This document shows, one piece after another, positions 42,966 to 49,722 of a stretch of 64,000 nt of DNA (position 1 is its first letter; the number at the start of each line of letters is the position of its first letter). This stretch comes from an uncultured Hymenobacter sp. Lineage in GTDB: Bacteria > Bacteroidota > Bacteroidia > Cytophagales > Hymenobacteraceae. The stretch is from positions 62,001 to 126,000 of the forward strand of contig CAJYPK010000043.1 in the NCBI GenBank assembly GCA_913776615.1. The letters are read 5' to 3'. The notes beneath the pieces are model-generated. The model saw only the letters and a list, made by a program, of their open reading frames with translations, did no database searches and was not told the origin of the DNA. A program made the translations under genes and the position numbers.

Positions 42966-44534
42966 ATGAAACAAGAACTAGATCTGGCCCTCGCCCCCGA
43001 GGTAGCCTACGACGAGCTGGCCCGCTACGAGGCCATTCTGGCCGCCGCTGGCCTGCGTCCCGGCGAAGCCGACTACGTGCACATCCGCAAGCGCTCGCTC
43101 GACGCGCGGGGCCGCCGCCCGCTGGTGCGCCTGAAAGTAGACATCTACGACCGCGCCGCGCCGGCCCCGGCCCGCGAGCTACTGGGGCCGTGGTTTGACT
43201 ACCCCAACGTGAGCCAGGTCCGACGCCGGGTCATTATCGTGGGGGCGGGACCGGCGGGACTGTTTGCGGCGTTGCGCTGCATCGAGCTGGGCATCAAGCC
43301 CATTGTGCTGGAGCGCGGCAAGGACGTCCGCACCCGCCGCCGCGATTTGGCGGCGCTTAATAAGGAACACCTCGTCAACCCCGATTCGAACTACTGCTTT
43401 GGCGAGGGTGGCGCGGGGACTTACTCCGACGGCAAGCTCTACACCCGCGCCACCAAGCGTGGCGACGTGGGCCGCATCCTGCGGCGGCTGGTGCAGCACG
43501 GGGCCACCCCCGACATCCTGGTCGATGCCCACCCCCACATCGGCACCAACAAGCTGCCCGCCGTGGTACAGAGCCTGCGCGATTCCGTCATCGCGGCCGG
43601 CGGCGAGGTGCGATTTGAGACGCGGGTCGAGGATTTAATCTTGGAAAGCAATCACTTGCGCGGGGTGGTCACCCACCGCGGCGAGGCGCTGGAAGCCGAG
43701 GCAACCGTGCTGGCTACCGGCCACTCGGCCCGCGACATCTACGAGTTGCTACACCGGCGCGGGGTACTCATCGAGGCCAAGCCCTTCGCGCTGGGCGTGC
43801 GCGTGGAGCACCCGCAGGCGCTCATTGACCGGGCGCAGTACGGCCGACCCGAGCGGGGCATTTTGCCGGCGGCCTCCTACGCGCTGGTGGAGCAAACCAA
43901 GGTGCGCGACGCTCAGCGCGGGGTGTTTTCGTTTTGCATGTGCCCGGGCGGCTTTATCGTGCCGGCGGCCACGGCCCCCGGCGAGGTGGTAGTCAATGGC
44001 ATGAGCCCCAGCCGCCGCGACTCGCGCTTTGCCAACTCGGGCATCGTGGCCGCCGTCGAGCTGGCCGATATGGACCTGGCCCGGCACGGCGTGCTGGCCG
44101 GCCTGCGCTTGCAGCAGGAAATCGAGCACCGGGCCTGCCAGCTGGCGGGTGGCACCCAGCTGGCCCCCGCCCAGCGCCTGGGCGATTTTCTGCAGAAAAA
44201 GCTCTCCCCTAGTCTGCTGGACACGAGCTACCAGCCCGGCCTCGTGGCGGTGGAAATGGACGCCGTGCTCGGCCCCGCGCTCAGCGAGCGGCTGCGGCAG
44301 GGCTTCCGGGCCTTCGGCCGCAAAATTCCGGACTTCGCCACCAACGCCGCCCAGATCGTGGGGGTGGAAAGCCGGACTTCATCGCCCGTGCGCATCCCGC
44401 GCGACAACGACACGCTGCGCCACCCGGTCGTAGTGGGCCTCTACCCCTGCGGCGAGGGCGCCGGCTACGCGGGTGGCATCGTGAGCGCCGCCATCGACGG
44501 CGAGCGCGTGGCCGAAGCATTATCGCAGATTTAA
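42966..44534 (+). CDS. FAD-dependent dehydrogenase (COG2509-like)
   Basis: The 522-residue protein has an N-terminal alpha/beta unit (residues 1-85), then the dinucleotide-binding G-A-G-P-A-G-L-F-A-A-L, followed by G-E-G-G-A-G-T-Y-S-D-G-K-L-Y-T-R and a second FAD contact V-L-A-T-G-H-S-A-R-D-I-Y. The C-terminal end has L-Y-P-C-G-E-G-A-G-Y-A-G-G-I. This group of uncharacterised FAD-dependent dehydrogenases is common in Bacteroidota; the substrate is unknown. The TAA stop lies inside a repeat copy at 44525. Confidence 0.9.
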   Translation: MKQELDLALAPEVAYDELARYEAILAAAGLRPGEADYVHIRKRSLDARGRRPLVRLKVDIYDRAAPAPARELLGPWFDYPNVSQVRRRVIIVGAGPAGLFAALRCIELGIKPIVLERGKDVRTRRRDLAALNKEHLVNPDSNYCFGEGGAGTYSDGKLYTRATKRGDVGRILRRLVQHGATPDILVDAHPHIGTNKLPAVVQSLRDSVIAAGGEVRFETRVEDLILESNHLRGVVTHRGEALEAEATVLATGHSARDIYELLHRRGVLIEAKPFALGVRVEHPQALIDRAQYGRPERGILPAASYALVEQTKVRDAQRGVFSFCMCPGGFIVPAATAPGEVVVNGMSPSRRDSRFANSGIVAAVELADMDLARHGVLAGLRLQQEIEHRACQLAGGTQLAPAQRLGDFLQKKLSPSLLDTSYQPGLVAVEMDAVLGPALSERLRQGFRAFGRKIPDFATNAAQIVGVESRTSSPVRIPRDNDTLRHPVVVGLYPCGEGAGYAGGIVSAAIDGERVAEALSQI

Positions 44535-44590
44535 CGGATTTAACGGATTGCGCGGATACGCCCGCCAGCCTGCGGCGGCGGGCTGACTAC
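44525..44590. repeat. AACGGATTTAACGGATT-type repeat, copy B (inverted partner of 44786)
   Basis: Starts GCAGATTTAACGGATTTAAC inside the stop of the FAD gene and runs through GCGGATACGCCCGCCAGCC to the GGCTGACT end. It is the inverted partner of the copy at 44786-44852; the ~195 bases between (44591-44785) hold an imperfect direct repeat of GTGTGGTTTGCTT but no credible gene. Confidence 0.85.
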
Positions 44591-44785
44591 TTGAGTGTGG
44601 TTTGCTTATGCACGTTGGCTGGCCCCGGCGCGGGTCAACGCCCGGGTCTGACTACTCGCGTGTGGTTTGCTTGTGCAGCACGTGGCAAGCAGGGCGGACA
44701 AGGTCGATCACCTAAAGCGTGCCGCCTGCCACTATCTAAATTCACTTCCCTACGTACCCCCAACCACGTACTCAACCTCCCCCCT

Positions 44786-44852
44786 TAGTCAGCCCGCCGC
44801 CGCAGGCTGGCGGGCGTATCCCCGCAATCCGTTAAATCCGTTAAATCTGCGA
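44786..44852. repeat. AACGGATTTAACGGATT-type repeat, copy C
   Basis: Reverse orientation: begins TAGTCAGCCCGCCGCCGC, ends ATCCGTTAAATCCGTTAAAT then CTGCG, four bases before the ATG of the CoA-binding gene. It therefore forms that gene's leader. Confidence 0.85.
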
Positions 44853-44855
44853 TCC

Positions 44856-45218
44856 ATGAAGACATTAGTTTTAGGAGCCACCGACAACCCCGACCGCTAC
44901 GCCTACCGCGCCGTGCACGCCCTGCAACGGCACGGCCACGAAGTAGTGCCCGTGGGCATTCGCAAAGGCCAGGTGGCTGGCCTCGCCATTCATACCGACC
45001 GCCCCCAGGAGACCGGAATTGACACCGTTACGCTGTACGTCGGCCCGCAGAATCAGCCCGGCTGGTACGAGTATATTCTCGGGTTGAAGCCCCGGAGAAT
45101 AATCTTCAACCCGGGCACCGAAAACCCCGAGCTGGAGCAAAAGGCCCAGGCCGCCGGCATCCGCACCGAGGAAGCCTGCACGCTGGTGATGCTCAGCGTG
45201 GGGCAGTACGAGAAGTAG
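44856..45218 (+). CDS. CoA-binding-domain protein
   Basis: ATG at 44856 gives 120 residues. The whole protein is one CoA_binding Rossmann domain (V-L-G-A-T-D-N-P-D-R-Y-A-Y-R-A-V, then V-V-P-V-G-I-R-K-G and I-I-F-N-P-G-T-E-N-P-E-L). The longer frame upstream runs through the repeat and is not used. Such small proteins resemble the CoA-binding half of succinyl-CoA synthetases; the role is unknown. Its leader is entirely repeat sequence. Confidence 0.88.
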   Translation: MKTLVLGATDNPDRYAYRAVHALQRHGHEVVPVGIRKGQVAGLAIHTDRPQETGIDTVTLYVGPQNQPGWYEYILGLKPRRIIFNPGTENPELEQKAQAAGIRTEEACTLVMLSVGQYEK

Positions 45219-45269
45219 CCGGGCGGCGGGGCAGTATCTTGGCGCTTCCAGCCTTTTATCTGCTCCGCT

Positions 45270-45782
45270 ATGTTGCCTACTGCTCAGCCGCTGGCCCACC
45301 CGGCCACTTCCCTCCCGGCCGATTACCTCGACCGGATACTCGACTTTCTAACCTCCATCGGCCTCCCCGTGCGGGAAACCCCGTTTGACAAACCGGGTTT
45401 TCTGCCGGGGTTGTTGATTGAAAAGGGGGAGCTGTTGCTCGACCGCGCCCGCCTGCTCTACCCCGGCGACGTACTGCACGAGGCTGGCCACATCGCCGTG
45501 ACCGTCGCCGCCGAGCGCCCGCTGCTGGGGGCCAACATCACCGAAAACCACCCCGAAAAGGAAGGCGAGGAGCTGGCCGTGCTGCTCTGGACCTACGCCG
45601 CCTGCCGCCACCTGGACATTCCACCCGTCGTAGTGTTTCATCCCGAGGGCTACAAGGGCCAAAGTGAGTGGCTAATAAATATTTTCACCAATGGCCAGTA
45701 CATGGGCCTGCCCCTGCTAGTGTGGATGGGAATGACCACGACCGAGGGCTTCCCCACCATGACGCGCTGGCTGCGGGAATAA
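45270..45782 (+). CDS. Protein with an HExxH motif, unknown family
   Basis: A 170-residue soluble protein. H-E-A-G-H near residue 70 matches the zinc metallopeptidase motif HExxH, with a further E-E-L-A-V-L-L-W-T-Y-A-A-C downstream that could supply the third ligand. The overall size and the absence of a DNA-binding segment distinguish it from ImmA/IrrE. Neither family nor substrate was recognised. It lies downstream of the CoA-binding gene and upstream of the sigma operon. Confidence 0.6.
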   Translation: MLPTAQPLAHPATSLPADYLDRILDFLTSIGLPVRETPFDKPGFLPGLLIEKGELLLDRARLLYPGDVLHEAGHIAVTVAAERPLLGANITENHPEKEGEELAVLLWTYAACRHLDIPPVVVFHPEGYKGQSEWLINIFTNGQYMGLPLLVWMGMTTTEGFPTMTRWLRE

Positions 45783-45800
45783 GTACGCCGCGCCCCGTAG

Positions 45801-45820
45801 GGCAAGCTTTAGCTTGCCGC
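45801..45820. repeat. GCAAGCTTTAGCTTGC palindrome
   Basis: GGGCAAGCTTTAGCTTGCCG just after the HExxH gene, one of several dispersed copies of this palindrome (also 48886, 48938, 52629, 56730, 56758, 60301). Confidence 0.6.
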
Positions 45821-45965
45821 ACGCCAGGTTTGCCAAACGACCACCGACCTCTCCCGCTGCGCCCAAATGCCGCAGGCCGAGGCCCTGTACAGCCCGCGCT
45901 ATTTTTTCGGTACGCCGGGCAACCCCGGCTACCTACCCCGCATCTACCACTCCAAACCTCGCTAG
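45814..45965 (+). pseudogene. Possible gene remnant with no start
   Basis: Between the palindrome and the TAG at 45963-45965 one frame reads C-A-Q-M-P-Q-A-E-A-L-Y-S-P-R-Y-F-F-G-T-P and then G-N-P-G-Y-L-P-R-I-Y-H-S. It has the look of a protein end but no start or upstream homologous frame. Low confidence; it may be chance. Confidence 0.3.
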
Positions 45966-45991
45966 CCTTTGCCCCACCACTACCCTGCCCC

Positions 45992-46531
45992 GTGACTGAG
46001 CCCGAACTTATTGCCGCCTGCCTGCGGGGCGAGCCCCGCGCCCAGCGCCAGCTCTACAACCAGTTTGCGGGGCTGATGCTGACGGTGTGCCGCCGCTACC
46101 TCAAGCGCCAGGAAGACGCCGAGGAGGCGCTGCTACTGGGTTTTGCCCAGGTATTTCGGGCGCTGCCCACGTTTCGTCAGGAAGGCTCGTTCGAGGGCTG
46201 GATTCGGCGCATTATGGTCAACCAGGCGCTGATGGAGCTGCGCCGCCGCGAACCGCTGCACCTCTCGTTTGAAGATTTTGCCCAGCCTGAAAACCTGGCC
46301 GCCACTCCCGCCACCGCCGATACTCAGCTGCAAGCGGAGGAGCTGCTGGCCCTGCTCCAGACCCTGCCCACCGGCTACCGCACCGTGTTTAACCTCTACG
46401 CCCTGGAAGGCTACTCGCACCCCGAAATCGCGGAGGCGCTGGGTATTACGGAAGGGACCAGCAAGTCGCAGCTCAGCAAGGCCCGGGCCTTGCTCCAGCG
46501 CAAATTACATCATTTAGCAGTTGACAGTTAG
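45992..46531 (+). CDS. ECF-type RNA polymerase sigma factor
   Basis: From GTG 45992 the product is 179 residues (earlier in-frame sequence belongs to a non-coding gap). Region 2 is visible as L-Y-N-Q-F-A-G-L-M-L-T-V-C-R-R-Y-L-K-R-Q-E-D-A-E-E-A and region 4 as L-P-T-G-Y-R-T-V-F-N-L-Y-A-L-E-G-Y-S-H-P-E-I-A-E-A-L, ending with S-K-S-Q-L-S-K-A-R. It is upstream of a single-helix membrane protein (probable anti-sigma) and an outer-membrane protein. Confidence 0.92.
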   Translation: MTEPELIAACLRGEPRAQRQLYNQFAGLMLTVCRRYLKRQEDAEEALLLGFAQVFRALPTFRQEGSFEGWIRRIMVNQALMELRRREPLHLSFEDFAQPENLAATPATADTQLQAEELLALLQTLPTGYRTVFNLYALEGYSHPEIAEALGITEGTSKSQLSKARALLQRKLHHLAVDS

Positions 46532-46638
46532 CTCTTAACAAGCTTCCCCTGCCTGCTGTATCCACCTGCGGCACCGCCCGGGGCCGCGCCCCGCAACCGG
46601 TAAATGATGCTCCTTCCCTGCTAAATGATGCCTGTTAA

Positions 46639-47652
46639 ATGATAAATGAACTAGATGACTTGTTTCGCCAGCACCTGGATGGGCACGCAACCCCACCGGG
46701 TGATGAGCTGCAACGCCGCTTAGCCGATCTGGCCGAGGCCGAGCGCCTCGACGCCTTGTTTCGCACGGGGCTGGCTGGTCACGCCAGCCAGCCCCGCCGC
46801 GCGGTATGGGAGCGCCTGGAAGATGAGCACCTGCACCCCAGCCGGCCGCGCCGCCGGGTCGTGGCCTGGTGGCAGCTTTCGGCGGCCGCCGTCCTGCTGC
46901 TGAGTTTGCTGGCGGGTGGGCTGTTCTGGCGCGGAAACGGCGGAACCCAGCTGGGTAGCGGAGTAGCCAGCCGCCGCCCAGCTCACGGTGCCACCAGCCC
47001 CGACGGGCCAGCCGCCCCGACTACAGTACCCGCCACCATCACTAGCCCGGGCAATTTCTCTACTGATCATATCCCTGACAATCAGGCTGTCGCAGCGCAT
47101 TCAACGGCAACCACCGAAAAAAATAATAAATTTTTAGTCGGCCAGGCAACGGCTCCCGGCCATTCGCCATCTAGCCACCCGATAGCCACTACTACCCAGG
47201 CTGACCACGCCGCCAAGGCCAGCCAAGTAGTCCGTAGCAATCACCGGCTCCGCCGGCCGCTGGACGCGGCGACCGACGAGCTGGCCAGCGCCGGGGGGCG
47301 GCCAACCCCGGCTGGCCAGTCGGCTCTGCCAATCGTAGCCTCCACTCCCACCCCGAGCCCGGCCTTGCTGGCCCACGCCATGACCAGCGAATCGGAAGTA
47401 GTGGAAGTGGAAGTGCGGCGCGGCCCGGCCCCGGCCAGCGCCAGCCCGGCGGTGGTGCTGGCCAGCGCCCCGGCTGCCGAGCCCACTGCCGCACCGCGCC
47501 GGCGGCTGCGCCTGGCAAACCTGTTGCGCCAGGCCGACCACCTGGTGCACGGCGAGCCGGTAAACCTGGCCGAGGCCACCGGCCTGGCCGAAACCGTGAC
47601 GGTACAAGCCCGCCTGGGCGGCCGTACCCTGAGCCGGACCATCCGGCTCTAA
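46639..47652 (+). CDS. Putative membrane anti-sigma factor
   Basis: The 337-residue protein has a cytoplasmic N-terminal part (residues 1-70, E-L-D-D-L-F-R-Q-H-L-D-G-H), one transmembrane helix (W-W-Q-L-S-A-A-A-V-L-L-L-S-L-L-A-G-G-L-F, about 78-98) and a long Ser/Thr/Pro/Ala-rich periplasmic tail. This topology and its place 107 bases after an ECF sigma gene are typical of Bacteroidota anti-sigma proteins, although no zinc-binding motif is obvious. The periplasmic tail probably senses an envelope signal. Confidence 0.75.
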   Translation: MINELDDLFRQHLDGHATPPGDELQRRLADLAEAERLDALFRTGLAGHASQPRRAVWERLEDEHLHPSRPRRRVVAWWQLSAAAVLLLSLLAGGLFWRGNGGTQLGSGVASRRPAHGATSPDGPAAPTTVPATITSPGNFSTDHIPDNQAVAAHSTATTEKNNKFLVGQATAPGHSPSSHPIATTTQADHAAKASQVVRSNHRLRRPLDAATDELASAGGRPTPAGQSALPIVASTPTPSPALLAHAMTSESEVVEVEVRRGPAPASASPAVVLASAPAAEPTAAPRRRLRLANLLRQADHLVHGEPVNLAEATGLAETVTVQARLGGRTLSRTIRL

Positions 47653-47742
47653 CGCCTCTCCCTCAGTTCCTGACGCCTGTTTTTTCCGCGCTTTTCCGCG
47701 CGGGCTGCTCTTTCACTGCCCATTCTCAACGACTCTACCCTT

Positions 47743-48876
47743 ATGAAACCTGCCCTGTTTTCTGCCTCGCTGGCCGCCCTGCTCGCCACCGCTACCTTCT
47801 CGGCCCAGGCCCGCACGCTGGCCCTTCCCCCCGCCGATACCATTGTAGTCCGGCTGCCCAACAAGGCCGTGATGACGCTGGTGGTGCGCGATGCCCAGCA
47901 GCTGCGCCAGCTGCCCCAGTACCACCTCGATTCGCTGGTGGCGCGGCTCGATAGCTACATCCGCCGGGCCGACGCGGCCACCAAAGTAGCCGATACGGAC
48001 CGCCTCACGACTACCTTCTACCCCAACCAGGACCAGCCCGGCCAAAACCTGCCCGAAGAAATTCGCATCACCACCCGCAAGCCGACCGACCGCGCCTACG
48101 GCCCCAGCAACCGGGTAGAAGTGCTGCTGGAAAAGAAGTTTGGCGTTGTCATCAACACCGACCGCCGCACCAACGACCAGCCCCGCGCCGCCGCCAGCCG
48201 CGCCGACCGCCAGGCTTACCGCGACTCGCTGCGGGCGGCCCAGCAGGAAACCAACAACCGACACAATACCTCCTACCTGGTCGTCGACTTCGGCTTAAAC
48301 ACTTTGGTGAACAAAGCCGGGGCGGGGGCCCCCGAGCTGCGACCCGAAGGCTCGCGCTACTTCAACCTGGGGCTCAATTTCCGGCCCCGGCTGGGGGGCA
48401 AGCGCAGCCCGCTCTACCTGGTGGGCGGCCCCGAATTTGCCTTTAACAACTACATGCTTGAGGGCAACAACAAGTGGGTGAATCAGAACGGCATCACCAG
48501 CGTGATACCCGAAGCTACTACCCGCCAGTATCAGAAAACCAAGCTGGCTACCTCCACCTTCACGGTGCCGCTGATGCTGCAGCTGCGCCTGCGCGACGAG
48601 CACCACCGCAGCACGCTGCGCCTGGGGGCCGGCGGCTTCGTCGGCTATCGCCTGGCTAGCTGGACCAAGCTCAAATACTTTGAAAACGGCTCGACCTACA
48701 AAGACAAGGACTACGGCTCGTACAACCTCAACGACTGGCAGTACGGCCTGCAAGGCTCGATCGGCTACCGCTCGCTCAACTTGTTCGTGAAGTATAACCT
48801 CAACGAGCTTTTCCGCGACGGCCGTGGGCCGCAGGCCCAGACGCTCAGCTTCGGCCTGCGCCTGCTCGGCAATTAA
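47743..48876 (+). CDS. Outer-membrane beta-barrel protein, PorT-like
   Basis: A 377-residue protein with a signal peptide (ending F-S-A-Q-A-R). The first ~120 mature residues are not barrel-like; the C-terminal ~220 residues show the alternating pattern of a small barrel and end in L-S-F-G-L-R-L-L-G-N. It follows the sigma/anti-sigma pair by 91 bases and is a probable target or effector of that system. A strong hairpin follows. Confidence 0.75.
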   Translation: MKPALFSASLAALLATATFSAQARTLALPPADTIVVRLPNKAVMTLVVRDAQQLRQLPQYHLDSLVARLDSYIRRADAATKVADTDRLTTTFYPNQDQPGQNLPEEIRITTRKPTDRAYGPSNRVEVLLEKKFGVVINTDRRTNDQPRAAASRADRQAYRDSLRAAQQETNNRHNTSYLVVDFGLNTLVNKAGAGAPELRPEGSRYFNLGLNFRPRLGGKRSPLYLVGGPEFAFNNYMLEGNNKWVNQNGITSVIPEATTRQYQKTKLATSTFTVPLMLQLRLRDEHHRSTLRLGAGGFVGYRLASWTKLKYFENGSTYKDKDYGSYNLNDWQYGLQGSIGYRSLNLFVKYNLNELFRDGRGPQAQTLSFGLRLLGN

Positions 48877-48882
48877 GCCGCC

Positions 48883-48962
48883 TGTGGGGTAAGCTTTAGC
48901 TTGCCCGGCGCCTGGGGAGTTGCGGCTCCCCGGACGCCGGGCAAGCTAAAGCTTACCCCACA
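48883..48962. terminator. Large hairpin between convergent genes
   Basis: Arms TGTGGGGTAAGCTTTAGC (48883 on) and GCTAAAGCTTACCCCACA close a hairpin with a second stem GGGGAG/CTCCCC inside. A T-run follows on the + strand and the reverse-strand gene ends 5 bases later. It contains two copies of the GCAAGCTNNAGCTTGC motif. Confidence 0.8.
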
Positions 48963-48966
48963 TTTT

Positions 48967-49722
48967 TTACACCTCGCGGAAGAAATTATCGAGCAGGATG
49001 GCGGCCGATACGGCGACGTTGAGGCTTTCGGCGCGGCCGCCGGGACCGTGCGGGATGTGCAGGCGGCGCGTGAGCTGGGCCGCTACCTCGGGGCTGAGGC
49101 CGTGGCTTTCGCTGCCCATCACGAGCACGCCGGCGGGCTGCAAGCGCAGTTTGTGCACGTTATCCCCGTATAGGTCAGCCCCGAAGATACCCACTTCTTC
49201 GGGCAAGGCCCGCAGCCAGGCGGCGAGGTCGCGGCCGGGCCACACGGGCACCCGGCCGAAGGCCCCCATACTGGCGGCCACGGCCTTGGGATTGTAGGGG
49301 TCGGCGCAGTTTTCGGACAGCACCACGCCGGGCAGGCCGTACCAGTCGGCCAGGCGCCAGAGGGTGCCCAGGTTGCCCGGGTCGGCCACGTTGTCGAGGG
49401 CCAGCACGAGGCGGCTGGCGGGCAACCTGGGCGAAAGCTCGATTTCGGGCGGGCGGCGTACTACGGCCAGCGCGGCGGCGTTGGTTTGAAGGGTGCCGAG
49501 CTGGGTAAGCTCGTCGTCGGTAGCCAGCTGCACGGGCGGGTGGCGGTGGCCAGCCAACTGTTGAGCGAAAGCTGGCGTACTGAGCAGGTGCTCGACTTCG
49601 AGGCCCGAGTCTAAGAGTTCGAGCACGCTTTTTGCCCCTTCCACCAGAAAGGCGGCGTGGCGTTGCCGATATTTGCGCTGGTGCAGCGACCGGATGTATT
49701 TAGCGAGGGCTTTTGAAACCAT
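48967..49722 (-). CDS. TrmH/SpoU-family RNA methyltransferase
   Basis: The 251-residue protein has an N-terminal ribosome/RNA-binding-like part (V-S-K-A-L-A-K-Y-I-R-S-L) and a knotted SPOUT domain: L-D-N-V-A-D-P-G-N-L-G-T-L-W-R, G-S-E-S-H-G-L-S-P-E-V, and I-P-H-G-P-G-G-R-A-E-S-L-N-V-A-V-S. It uses SAM to methylate the 2'-OH of RNA. Its start overlaps the divergent TamL-like gene by 10 bases. Confidence 0.93.
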   Translation of the reverse strand: MVSKALAKYIRSLHQRKYRQRHAAFLVEGAKSVLELLDSGLEVEHLLSTPAFAQQLAGHRHPPVQLATDDELTQLGTLQTNAAALAVVRRPPEIELSPRLPASRLVLALDNVADPGNLGTLWRLADWYGLPGVVLSENCADPYNPKAVAASMGAFGRVPVWPGRDLAAWLRALPEEVGIFGADLYGDNVHKLRLQPAGVLVMGSESHGLSPEVAAQLTRRLHIPHGPGGRAESLNVAVSAAILLDNFFREV

